64,000 nt of DNA from Clostridiaceae bacterium (GTDB lineage Bacteria > Bacillota > Clostridia > Lachnospirales > Lachnospiraceae): the NCBI GenBank assembly GCA_910575585.1, contig CAJTGF010000020.1, positions 1 through 64,000 on the forward strand. The letters are read 5' to 3'. The notes below the pieces were generated by a model. The model saw only the letters and a list, made by a program, of their open reading frames with translations, was not told the origin of the DNA and ran no database searches. The first letter of the stretch is position 1; each line of letters starts with the position of its first letter. Positions 43,868 to 52,002 of the stretch are shown here, piece after piece. Made by a program: the position numbers and the translations under genes.

Positions 43868-44800
43868 TTACAGACACTTTCTTTTTCTCTGTTCAAGCAT
43901 AATTTCTACCTGTCTTTTATACTTTTCATACTCTGCCTGTAATCCTGCCCTGCGTAAAGCGATATACTCCACTGTAGAAGTAGAACCATGCTCATTGAAT
44001 TTATTCATACTGTTTCTGTATGCCCCGGCTTCCACAATATCAAATTTTTCTAATAATTCACGCTTTGCCTTGCCTATCCGTAACCGCCGCAGTCCTTTTT
44101 CCTTTATCTGGCGTATTCTGTCTATGGTTACACCCTGTTCCCTTGCGACTGCTGCCATTGTCCGATTATTTATAAATATCTCTTTTATTATGCTGTTCTC
44201 TCTGTCGCTTGTATAACACTCCACAATGCCCCATAATCGGCTTTTAGAGTGTTCGGCATACATTTTACCTATTGTTTCATCTTCAAGACTAAAATCGGCT
44301 TGTATGGTATCGGCAAGTGTCAAATTATTATCATCTGCCAAAGGGGTATCTAAACTGGCTACCCCCTGCATCTGTATTCTCAATTCCGGCAACAGTCCTA
44401 CAGATACACGCATTTTATCAGCTATTTCATTATCTGTCGGCATTCTGCCTAATTCCTGTTCTAACTCCTGTACGGTTTTCTTGTAACGTGCTATTTTCTG
44501 CCTTGTGTGGCTCGGTATTCGCACCGTAGAGCCGCATTTTTCAAGATACCGCTGTACTGACTGCCTTATCCAGTATTCCGCATAAGTCATAAACCGCACA
44601 TTTGCAGACGTTTCATAATGCTGTACCGCTTCCCACAATCCAAAATAGGATTCCTGCACTAAGTCCTCCATAGGCTCATAGGCGGCATATGGTTTTATGA
44701 ATTTCTTAATCAATGGTAGATTGCTTTCATACAGTAATTGCATATAATCCGTTACAGAATAACCGTTCCTAATTTCAGAAACAATTTGCTCATTCGTCAT
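43868..44800 (-). CDS. Sigma-70 family factor of a mobile element
   Basis: The 310-residue protein has region 2 (MEDLVQESYFGLWEAVQHYE ... RFMTYAEYWIRQSVQRYL, about residues 44-83), region 3 (TVRIPSHTRQKIARYKK) and a region 4 helix-turn-helix (MAAVAREQGVTIDRIRQIKEK, about 215-235), followed by a charged tail. It is a full alternative sigma factor, probably serving the surrounding AT-rich element. A hairpin at 44848-44885 separates it from the resolvase gene. Confidence 0.85.
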   Translation of the reverse strand: MTNEQIVSEIRNGYSVTDYMQLLYESNLPLIKKFIKPYAAYEPMEDLVQESYFGLWEAVQHYETSANVRFMTYAEYWIRQSVQRYLEKCGSTVRIPSHTRQKIARYKKTVQELEQELGRMPTDNEIADKMRVSVGLLPELRIQMQGVASLDTPLADDNNLTLADTIQADFSLEDETIGKMYAEHSKSRLWGIVECYTSDRENSIIKEIFINNRTMAAVAREQGVTIDRIRQIKEKGLRRLRIGKAKRELLEKFDIVEAGAYRNSMNKFNEHGSTSTVEYIALRRAGLQAEYEKYKRQVEIMLEQRKRKCL

Positions 44801-44847
44801 TGCAACGCACCTACCCCTTTGCTATAATTTGAGTAGATGCAGGATAT

Positions 44848-44885
44848 AAAGAGAAGTCAGCCCACAAAAGCAATGACTTCTCTTT
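44848..44885. terminator. Hairpin upstream of the sigma gene
   Basis: AAAGAGAAGTCA pairs with TGACTTCTCTTT over a 14-base loop; on the plus strand it is followed by TATTTTATC. Confidence 0.6.
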
Positions 44886-45082
44886 TATTTTATCACAAAA
44901 CCGCCTTTTTGCATATTTTAAAAATATTTTGAATGGCAACAGGACTAAGCCTTTTTGAAAATGCCCGGCAGAAAAAGGCGCTAACTACTCTATGCGGCGT
45001 TTCCCTATAAAACCCCCACCGCATGATATTTAGAACAAAAACAAAAGGTAGCAGTCCATTATGAACCCTTCCTAAACAATCC

Positions 45083-45760
45083 TTATTCTGCTTTCAATTC
45101 TCTCTTATATTTATAGAATGTATTTCTTGCAAGCCCTATCAGCTTCATGCAATCCGCATCTGACAATGCACCATTAAAATCCTTGCTGTGTTTCTGTATC
45201 TGCTTCTTTGCTTCAATAGATTTCTTTGTTGTCAGCTTTGCCCCCTGCTTCTGTCCGATCTGCTTACCGTTTAATCTCGCTGTTTCTATACCCTCTTTTG
45301 TCCTCTGGTGCAAGTCCTGTACTTCTTTCTCCGACTGCTCAAAAGCAAGTCTTATCTGTTCCTTTGCAAGCGACATAAGGTACTTATTCACGCCCTCTAA
45401 GATAAAGTCAACATTTGTTCCGGTCATTGATATATTGCTTTCTAATGCTTTCTTATATGTGCTTGTGTTGATATGCGGCTCTTTCAGAAATACAAGCTCT
45501 ATGCCCTTATTATATAATTCCTCATACAGACAAAAACCCTCATCCGCATTCCTGCTCATTCGTGATACACTATCAAAGATAATAGTATCTCCTGCTTTGG
45601 CTTTCTTATACAACTTATTCCATTCTGGTCTGTCCTGCTTTGTTCCTGTATATACTTCCTGTATTATCACAGCCTTATCATAACTGCCCTTAATATTTCT
45701 AATCTGCCTGTCAATACTCTGCTGTTTTGTACTTATCCGGCAATATCCATACACACACAC
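45083..45760 (-). CDS. Small serine recombinase (resolvase/invertase)
   Basis: The 225-residue protein has the catalytic region YGYCRISTKQQSIDRQ with the active serine near residue 10, DSVSRMSRN near 66-74, and a C-terminal helix-turn-helix (LSDADCMKLIGLARNTFYKY). It is full length for a resolvase-type enzyme. An inserted central part of about 30 residues (KALESNISMTGTNVDFILEG) is seen in related Clostridia proteins. Confidence 0.9.
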   Translation of the reverse strand: MCVYGYCRISTKQQSIDRQIRNIKGSYDKAVIIQEVYTGTKQDRPEWNKLYKKAKAGDTIIFDSVSRMSRNADEGFCLYEELYNKGIELVFLKEPHINTSTYKKALESNISMTGTNVDFILEGVNKYLMSLAKEQIRLAFEQSEKEVQDLHQRTKEGIETARLNGKQIGQKQGAKLTTKKSIEAKKQIQKHSKDFNGALSDADCMKLIGLARNTFYKYKRELKAE

Positions 45761-45921
45761 ATAATCAATCCCCTCTCTTTCAGTATTACTTCTATCGTTC
45801 GTCTTTTTTGATACTTCTATTTTACTTCTTATTATTGTTGTTGTTAATAACTTTTAATACTATTTTGTCATACATTACTTTTGATACTAAACAGACATAG
45901 AAACAATGCTTTATTTTGATA

Positions 45922-45952
45922 TTGACATATAGTACTATATATAATACTATAG
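45922..45952 (+). promoter_or_regulatory. hicA promoter with operator-like dyad
   Basis: TTGACA, exactly 17 bases, TACTAT. The spacer and -10 hold ATAGTACTAT and ATAATACTAT, forming a dyad where the HicB antitoxin could repress its own operon. Confidence 0.7.
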
Positions 45953-45974
45953 TGTGAGAAAGGAGATAATCACA

Positions 45975-46202
45975 GTGCCAAACGTAAAAAAGCTAATTGA
46001 AAAAATGAAGCAACAGCCAAATGGAATGCGGCCAGAAGAAATAGACAAAGTTTTAGCAGCATACGGCTATATTCCGGCAAGACAAAAAGGAAGCCATAAG
46101 CATTATCTGAATAAAGAAACTGGGGATTTGATAACAATAAAACAAGAAAATCCATTAAAAAAGGCTTATGTCGTAGATGTTCTGAATAGGATAGGGGAAT
46201 AA
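45975..46202 (+). CDS. hicA: HicA-family toxin (mRNA interferase)
   Basis: The 75-residue product starts at GTG 45975, after AAAGGAGATAATCACA. It has the HicA dsRBD-like fold with the catalytic histidine in RQKGSHKHYL (His at about residue 46). HicA cleaves mRNA; HicB from the next gene neutralises it. The toxin-first order is usual. Confidence 0.92.
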   Translation: MPNVKKLIEKMKQQPNGMRPEEIDKVLAAYGYIPARQKGSHKHYLNKETGDLITIKQENPLKKAYVVDVLNRIGE

Positions 46203-46249
46203 TCCCCTTATCCTGGCATAGCATAACAATCAGAAAGGAGCAGGAAAGC

Positions 46250-46594
46250 ATGGAAGTTAAAGATTATATGAAATTGCCCTATACAAGATTAGTACAGGAA
46301 ATGAACGATGAAAGCGGACACTATTTCTATGGCAGAATTTTGGAACTTGACGGATGCCAAAGTACCGGTGATACCCTTGAAGAATTGTATGAAAGCCTTA
46401 ATGAAGCAATGGAAGGATATATCGAAACAAAAATAGAAAACAATCTCTCTATACCAATTCCAGAAACACCAAACAATTACAGCGGTAAGTTTGTTGTAAG
46501 GCTTCCAAAATCTTTGCATCAAAGATTAGCCATTGAAGCAGAAAAAGAGGGTGTAAGTCTTAATCAGTTAGCATTATACAAGTTGGCGCTTTAA
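46250..46594 (+). CDS. hicB: HicB-family antitoxin
   Basis: The 114 residues have the degenerate RNase H-like HicB domain (YFYGRILELDGCQSTGDTLEELYESL) and a C-terminal ribbon-helix-helix (FVVRLPKSLHQRLAIEAEKEG, about 85-114) for DNA binding and autorepression. AGAAAGGAG precedes it. Confidence 0.92.
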   Translation: MEVKDYMKLPYTRLVQEMNDESGHYFYGRILELDGCQSTGDTLEELYESLNEAMEGYIETKIENNLSIPIPETPNNYSGKFVVRLPKSLHQRLAIEAEKEGVSLNQLALYKLAL

Positions 46595-46664
46595 TATATG
46601 ATACGCACAAGGCAGGGAATCATCAACGCCCTGCCTTTGCTTATATCCTTTTAAATAATTTCCG

Positions 46665-47015
46665 TTAATGCAAACCGTTAGGAAAGTAATAAACTGCTGC
46701 CCTCTGTGGCTCTACAGGCTTGAAATACTCGTCCGGGTTTTCTCCGACTTCTATCAATTCCTGTCTGCATTGCTCTATCCTCTGTAAAAGTTCTTCCCGG
46801 CTCTCCCCGGTTATCGCCATCACATCATCTAAAGAGAAATACTCATGCTCATTAAATGCAGATGCAAGGCTCATCCTCAAACCGCTGTAGATAGCTTCTA
46901 ATGACAAATCATAGTTCTGTATGCCATCATCTATAATCGGCTCTAATTCTGCTCTGGTAACGCCATATTTGCCGTAATTCGCAAGCAGATTATTTATAAG
47001 TGTGTCCTTATCCAT
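46665..47015 (-). CDS. Hypothetical protein of the AT-rich element (116 aa)
   Basis: I do not recognise the family. The sequence is acidic and helical, with MAITGESREELLQRIEQCRQEL resembling a helix-turn-helix-like segment. The start has the same CGAGGTAGATCACA ribosome-site context as the next gene upstream, which supports both as real genes of one operon. Confidence 0.6.
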   Translation of the reverse strand: MDKDTLINNLLANYGKYGVTRAELEPIIDDGIQNYDLSLEAIYSGLRMSLASAFNEHEYFSLDDVMAITGESREELLQRIEQCRQELIEVGENPDEYFKPVEPQRAAVYYFPNGLH

Positions 47016-47039
47016 AATGTGATCTACCTCGTTTTCTCT

Positions 47040-47318
47040 TTATCGTCCAAACAGGGCCATATTTTCAGCTATCGCCTTATGCCTTGCCCTTATGTCTGGA
47101 ATTGCCAAAATTTCACTGCGTTTTTTCTTTTCTTCTTCTAACCGCTTAATATCTTGCTTTTTCGCTGGATTTTTACGTCCAAAACCCGCTCCCATCTGTT
47201 CAGCATAATAGGCATATCTTTCAGGATTGTTTCGCCTGAATTTAAAAAGTATACTATTTTCCCCACATCTTAACGCTTTTATAAAATCCTCATAGCTTGT
47301 AATCTTCTTTTCGCCCAT
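47040..47318 (-). CDS. Hypothetical lysine-rich protein (92 aa)
   Basis: No family recognised. It has a charged helix AKKQDIKRLEEEKKKRSEIL in the middle. GCGAGGTAGATACA precedes the ATG. The 140 bases upstream stay open in the same frame (GKPNT-like to HTNSEVDT) but contain no ATG, GTG or TTG, so they may be part of an older longer gene. Confidence 0.55.
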   Translation of the reverse strand: MGEKKITSYEDFIKALRCGENSILFKFRRNNPERYAYYAEQMGAGFGRKNPAKKQDIKRLEEEKKKRSEILAIPDIRARHKAIAENMALFGR

Positions 47319-47465
47319 TGTATCTACCTCGCTGTTTGTGTGTTCAGGCTGTTTTATTCGTCCAGAACAAATTCCACAATAAAAATCCCATAGCTTACTT
47401 GAAGTTTCTTCCCCTATTTCTGCAAGCCGCTTTTCCCTTTCTTTCGTGTTTGGCGTACCTCAAAA

Positions 47466-47741
47466 TCACTTATCCGGCAGATATGCAATCGGATAGCCTT
47501 TCACTTCCAATCCGTAAAACCGCTTCAAATCGTCTGACATACGCCTTTTCAATAATGACATTTCGGGATAAATTCTTCTAAGCGTTGCACGCACTATGTA
47601 TAAGGAAATATTGTATTTCTTACATATCATAGTGCAGATTTCAGTTTCAAGAACATATCCCTGCTGCCTAACCACGCTTAAAACCTCATTTCGCAGGATT
47701 TCTTCAACATATATTTTAAAACTCATCTTCTCCCTCCCCAT
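47466..47741 (-). CDS. Hypothetical protein (91 aa)
   Basis: No family recognised. The first part suggests a winged-helix (VEEILRNEVLSVVRQQGYVLETEICTMI); the gene overlaps the end of the terminase-like gene by 26 bases, so they are coupled. Confidence 0.55.
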   Translation of the reverse strand: MGREKMSFKIYVEEILRNEVLSVVRQQGYVLETEICTMICKKYNISLYIVRATLRRIYPEMSLLKRRMSDDLKRFYGLEVKGYPIAYLPDK

Positions 47742-48261
47742 AATCCAGTTTCATTCCCAATTTTGGTAAATCCTCACCCTGTTTCTTTGTAGCATCACCC
47801 AGTTTAGGCAGTTCGGCAGCAGTCAGAATACGCTTTGTCTCTTTGTTTGGTATGCTTTCTTCAATACTGATAGCATCTTTATAAGACAACCAATTTTTCA
47901 TTAAGAAAATGCCGCTCGGGGGGCTTATTTTGCCGCCTAACATAGCTTGCTCAATAAATGCTCCTATAAACGCTTTTGCCGATTGTATCAACTCTTGACA
48001 CATCTCACTGCATCCTGTTCCGTTATTCCAGTTAAAAAGTGTTGTCCTGCTGATACGCAATGCCATACAGAGAGATTCAATGCCAGGACGAATACTTGAT
48101 TGCTGGCAGAATGAAAATTACTCGTCAATCCTCTGTTTGATTTCCTCGTCCGTTTCCGGCTTTCCTCTGTCGTGTAATTGCTTCAATGATGTGACAAGTT
48201 CCTGCACCGTTGACGGTTCCATATCGTCAATCTGTCCTTGTGGATAACTGTTTCTTCCCAT
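47716..48261 (-). pseudogene. Terminase-small-subunit-like gene split by an in-frame TAA
   Basis: From ATG 48261 (AGAGGTAAAAAT upstream) the frame reads MGRNSYPQGQIDDMEPST ... EEIKQRIDE, then TAA at 48120-48118, and continues in the same frame FSFCQQSSIRPGIESLCMAL, RISRTTLFNW and GGKISPPSGIFLMKNWLSYKD. The join RIDE-Tyr-FSFCQ matches the expected uninterrupted protein, so a tyrosine codon seems to have become a stop. The helix-turn-helix resembles phage DNA-packaging proteins. A restart at ATG 48066 could make the C-terminal 116 residues. Confidence 0.7.
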
Positions 48262-48341
48262 ATTTTTACCTCTTTTCCGCTGATTTTCAGCTAATTATTT
48301 TTCTTTTTATGATGTTAAGATTGTGCGCTGTACCTAGTCTT

Positions 48342-48587
48342 TCACGCCCTCCTGCGGTTATAGTAAGCGTGTATCTTTTTATGGCACGAACCGCAAAGAG
48401 TACAAAGGTCTGTCAGCACATTCTCATTGCCTAATCTGGCATAAGTGATATGATGCACCTGTACGCTCCTAATCCTGCTTATCGGTCTGCCGCACATCAC
48501 ACAACCGCCATCTATGGCTATTCGCTCCTGTTTCTTGGCTTCCCATTCATCACTACGCATATAATCCTTATACTGCTGTGTCTGCAT
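48342..48587 (-). CDS. HNH endonuclease
   Basis: The 81-residue protein has paired cysteines (CVMCG and CTLCGSCH) and the HNH core QVHHITYARLGNENVLTDL. Small HNH enzymes near terminase genes often help phage DNA packaging. It overlaps the upstream gene by 20 bases. Confidence 0.9.
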   Translation of the reverse strand: MQTQQYKDYMRSDEWEAKKQERIAIDGGCVMCGRPISRIRSVQVHHITYARLGNENVLTDLCTLCGSCHKKIHAYYNRRRA

Positions 48588-48789
48588 TTTTCATCATCTC
48601 CTTATAAACCCGTTCCAGTTCATCAATGACCGCCAATAATAACGCAATCGCAAATTTGTGATTATCATACTTCTTTGCTATCTGTCCGCTTTCATCAACT
48701 ACCGCTTCCCAGTACCCATCATCTGTCTGTACCTTTGAATATTTCTTGTGGAAATTCCACACATCTTTATACAAATTCCAATAATCCAT
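48568..48789 (-). CDS. Hypothetical protein (73 aa) upstream of HNH
   Basis: Start at 48789 follows AGCAGGTG. The protein is helical and aromatic at its N-terminus (MDYWNLYKDVWNFHKKYSKV) and is of a type found in phage-like clostridial elements. No function can be given. Confidence 0.6.
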   Translation of the reverse strand: MDYWNLYKDVWNFHKKYSKVQTDDGYWEAVVDESGQIAKKYDNHKFAIALLLAVIDELERVYKEMMKNADTAV

Positions 48790-48999
48790 AATGCACCTGC
48801 TTTCTGAAATATCGTTACAAAAATCGTAAAATTGCTTACATTCATTTTGCACACTTCAATTTACTAAAGTGCTTGAAACCGTTAGGTTTACGTTGATAAG
48901 GAAGTATTTACAACAACTTATTATCAACGCTGACAAACAGGGTGCAAGCAAGAGCAGAGAACACATCACTTTCATTAGTGGTCGGTTCTCTGCTTTTCT

Positions 49000-49111
49000 G
49001 TTACGCAATAGAACGCTGTTTTTGAGGGTTGGAATATAAAATATCGTCTAAGTGTTTTCCATGCTCTGAAAGTCGCATAAATCAAGGACTTTTTAACCTC
49101 TACTGCGTAAC
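49000..49111. repeat. 112-bp repeat unit, copy 1
   Basis: Begins GTTACGCAATAGAAC and ends TGCGTAAC, so the ends are inverted repeats. A second diverged copy of the same length lies at 49389-49500. Both begin with the same 15 bases and share TTTTTGAGGGT. They lie in a 790-base stretch (48853-49641) with no convincing gene. Confidence 0.75.
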
Positions 49112-49188
49112 ATACCCACCCAAGGAAGCAGTAGTTTTATAAAGCGATTGGATGAGACTGATTTTGAACACTGTAACAACTCCCGGTG

Positions 49189-49248
49189 TTGGATTATCCG
49201 ATATTGGATTTTCCGACACCGGGTTATCCGACATCGGAAAATCCAACG
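49189..49248. repeat. Tandem 15-bp repeats
   Basis: Four units at 49189, 49204, 49219 and 49234, e.g. TTGGATTATCCGATA and TTGGATTTTCCGACA; the last is diverged. In the plus frame they would encode five-residue repeats (GLSDI, GFSDT, GLSDI, GKSNA) ending in a stop, perhaps the tail of a lost replication gene, or they may be iterons. Confidence 0.7.
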
Positions 49249-49388
49249 CAATTAAATAAAGATATAACTAATTAAAGAAAAACAAAATACGGATTTAATC
49301 AAATATCTATTCCTTTCCTATCCTTTCCCCTAACCCCTCTCCTTTGAAGCACGATATAGCGGCAGTACAAAGAAATATTGTTTACCAT

Positions 49389-49500
49389 GTTACGCAATAG
49401 AACACCGTTTTTGAGGGTAGGAGTATAAAACCCTTACCCTTGTCCTTATCGCCGCTGTAATTCGTTTAAATCAAGCGAGAAACGCCCTCTATCGTGTAAC
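49389..49500. repeat. 112-bp repeat unit, copy 2
   Basis: Starts GTTACGCAATAGAAC and ends CGTGTAAC; aligned with copy 1 it shares the first 15 bases, TTTTTGAGGGT, TATAAAA and TAAATCAAG at matching positions. Confidence 0.75.
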
Positions 49501-49575
49501 AAACATTCCATACTGGATTGAGGGCGAAAGCAGTCTGCTGATTTCGCCCTCTTGACTACTCACAAGCAAAGGCAC

Positions 49576-49625
49576 GAAAAGCTGTCAAGGGCGCGTAGCG
49601 CGAAGTTTACCCTTGACAGCTTTTC
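49576..49625. terminator. Large hairpin after the HTH gene
   Basis: GAAAAGCTGTCAAGGG and CCCTTGACAGCTTTTC form a perfect 16-bp stem; the loop itself holds GCGCG/CGCGC. It would end transcripts from either side. Confidence 0.75.
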
Positions 49626-49641
49626 CCGTCTTTGCTACTCC

Positions 49642-49845
49642 TTATCGGTCGAAGCGGAATTTCAATATGGCTTCAACCAGTTTAGCCTTTAACCTGTCCT
49701 GTGTATCGTCATTGATATGCCCCTTATACATAGACAGGTATTTAATATGTGCGTTGTAATACCGCAATACTGAGTCTACCGCTTCTGGCTCTCCTGCAAC
49801 GGCTTTTTCGATTACTTCAAAAGGTATCAGCTTTTTGTTCCTCAT
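49642..49845 (-). CDS. Conjugative-transposon-type helix-turn-helix protein
   Basis: The 67-residue product matches the small HTH protein of Tn916-like elements (LIPFEVIEKAVAGEPEAVDSVLRYYNAHIKYL). It overlaps the sigma-like gene by 29 bases, the conserved order of that pair. Confidence 0.85.
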   Translation of the reverse strand: MRNKKLIPFEVIEKAVAGEPEAVDSVLRYYNAHIKYLSMYKGHINDDTQDRLKAKLVEAILKFRFDR

Positions 49846-50275
49846 GTTCCAATTTCTCCCATTCTTTCCGTAATTGTTTCAGTGCAACATTTCTCCTGCG
49901 GTTTATCGAACTCCTGCAACGCCCGTACAGTCTGCCGATTGCTTCATCACGATAACCAATGAAGTAATAAAGCAACAGGACTTCCCGCCTTAATTTCGGC
50001 AATCTTGATAATGCCGTTGCTAACCGTTCATCATCAACGATAACTTCCTTTCCCAACACAAGAAATGCGGTCGGCTTGTCCTGCTTTTCAAAGTAACTGT
50101 CCATAACAGACGGTTCAAAATATCGTTCTGACATCAGATAGTCAAGGGATATTTCCCGTTCCATTTTCCGCTTCAAATCCCACCATGCGTTTATGGCTTC
50201 ATGGCGCAGGACAACCTTGCAGAACGCATGAAACGCATATTCGATATGTTCCATGAATTGTTCAGAATATCTCAT
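49817..50275 (-). CDS. Tn916-type sigma-70-like regulator
   Basis: The 152-residue protein has a C-terminal region-4 helix-turn-helix (LPKLRREVLLLYYFIGYRDEAIGRLYGRCRSS). Its N-terminal half is of the type seen in Orf7-like sigma factors of Tn916-family elements. No transfer genes accompany it here, so it is part of a remnant. Confidence 0.85.
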   Translation of the reverse strand: MRYSEQFMEHIEYAFHAFCKVVLRHEAINAWWDLKRKMEREISLDYLMSERYFEPSVMDSYFEKQDKPTAFLVLGKEVIVDDERLATALSRLPKLRREVLLLYYFIGYRDEAIGRLYGRCRSSINRRRNVALKQLRKEWEKLEHEEQKADTF

Positions 50276-50539
50276 TTTCTCTCACCCCCTTTCTTCCCAG
50301 TAGGGGGCTATTACAACAAACGCCTATACAGCATAAAGCGGCATAGGCATTTGGGTAATACGAGTTATCGAGACATACTAAATGATATGTGTGTTCATAC
50401 TCATAGGCAGAATATCCCGTTCCACAAGACAGGATTTTTTTGACAATTTACCATAACAAAAACTACCCATGAAATAAAAAACAGACATAGCAGTACCTCA
50501 CAATACCGCCATATCTATGAAAGTCATTCTGCCACATAA

Positions 50540-50577
50540 AAACGGCGGCTTTGATTGTTATTTCAAAACCGCCGTTT
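50540..50577 (-). terminator. Terminator of the MATE gene
   Basis: AAACGGCGG and CCGCCGTTT pair around a 20-base loop; the minus strand ends in TTTTTATG. The rest of 50276-50667 shows no gene. Confidence 0.75.
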
Positions 50578-50667
50578 AGCCGCTTGTATTCTGTTTTGGC
50601 GCATGATGATTTTGCCGCCACACAACGGTTTTTTTATTAACCGCCGGACGGCATGAAAATTTTCATT

Positions 50668-52002
50668 TTATGCGTAGTGATAATTCTCTCTGTTCTGATG
50701 AAGAAAAACCAGTGCTAAAATCATAGTGATTAGTTCTGCTATCGGTACTGCAAGCCATACCCCCGTTACGCCCAAAAGATTAGGCAATGTAAGCAACAGT
50801 ACTGTAATCAGTCCAAAAGTCCGCAGGAATGACAAAATTGCTGACAACTTCCCGTTTGATAATGCAGTAAATGTGGCAGAGGTAAAAATATTCAGTCCAC
50901 AAAATAGAAAACTGAATGGGAAAATCAAAAATCCATTTCGCGCAATTTCGTAAACAGGAGTTCCCTTTTCTGCAAAAACACGAACCAATGGCGAACCAAA
51001 AATAAATGCTACTGCAAAAACAGTGACCGAAACAAAGACAATAAATTGCATACAAATTGCAAATACATTTTTTAGCTGTTTTTCGTCCTGCTTCCCATAG
51101 TTATAGCTGATAACAGGGGCTACGCCCATAGAAAAACCTATGTAAAGGGCACTCAATAAAAATTGTGTATAGATAATGATTGTGATTGCCGCAACCCCGT
51201 TTTCTCCAAGCAGTTTCATCATAATCCAGTTAAAAAGGAATGTTGTAACCGCTGTTGCCGCCTGACTTACCATTTCCGAAAAACCATTGGTACAGCTTTC
51301 AACCAATACGGAAAAGTCTATGACTGGCTTCCTAAAATGCAGACTGTTTTTCTTTATGGAAAAGAACCACAATCCAATCACCGCCGGTATCATATAGCCA
51401 ATGCCCGTACCAAATGCCGCCCCCTTAATGCCCATGTGAAACGGCACCATAAAAACATAGTCCAGTAAAATATTTACGATTCCTGCGCTTACGCCAAGCA
51501 CCATACCCATTCCGGGGCGTCCCGCCGTTACGATTAGATTTTGAAAAAGCACTTGCAGAATACTTGCTGGCGTGAATAACAGCAGGATAAAAAGGTATTC
51601 TTTACAGTATGGAAATAGAATACTGCTTGCTCCAAGCCCCCATACAATCCTGTCAATAAAAACCGTTCCCAACACTGCAATCAATCCACCTAACAAAATG
51701 CCTGCTGAAATAATCAGCGTAAAATCCTGTGCCGCCCTTGTATGTTCTCCTGCTCCCATTTTGCGTGCTACTATCGCGCTACCTCCTGTTGCAAGCATAG
51801 TTCCAAGACCGACAATCAGATTGATAACAGGGCAGACAATATTCAATGCCGAAAGCGCATTTGTATCTACAAACCGTGCTACAAAAATTGTGTCAACGAC
51901 TGTATACAGCCCCATGAATATCATCATCAAAATTGTCGGAAATGCAAATTTCAGCAATGATTTTATTGTAAAGTTTTGTGATAGTGGATTTTGGTCACTC
52001 AT
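50668..52002 (-). CDS. MATE-family multidrug efflux transporter
   Basis: The 444-residue protein has twelve hydrophobic segments and MATE features such as FPTILMMIFMGLYTVVDTIFV and LNIVCPVINLIVGLGTMLATGGSAIV. The start at 52002 follows GAGGGCGAGGAC; the longer frame to 52065 runs through the upstream gene. It overlaps the regulator gene by 8 bases, so both are one unit. It probably exports cationic drugs; the substrate is unknown. Confidence 0.9.
   Translation of the reverse strand: MSDQNPLSQNFTIKSLLKFAFPTILMMIFMGLYTVVDTIFVARFVDTNALSALNIVCPVINLIVGLGTMLATGGSAIVARKMGAGEHTRAAQDFTLIISAGILLGGLIAVLGTVFIDRIVWGLGASSILFPYCKEYLFILLLFTPASILQVLFQNLIVTAGRPGMGMVLGVSAGIVNILLDYVFMVPFHMGIKGAAFGTGIGYMIPAVIGLWFFSIKKNSLHFRKPVIDFSVLVESCTNGFSEMVSQAATAVTTFLFNWIMMKLLGENGVAAITIIIYTQFLLSALYIGFSMGVAPVISYNYGKQDEKQLKNVFAICMQFIVFVSVTVFAVAFIFGSPLVRVFAEKGTPVYEIARNGFLIFPFSFLFCGLNIFTSATFTALSNGKLSAILSFLRTFGLITVLLLTLPNLLGVTGVWLAVPIAELITMILALVFLHQNRENYHYA

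Noticed and set aside
48235-48246. Additional DnaA box (TTATCCACA on the minus strand)
   Set aside because: Single copy inside the start of the terminase-like gene; likely chance.
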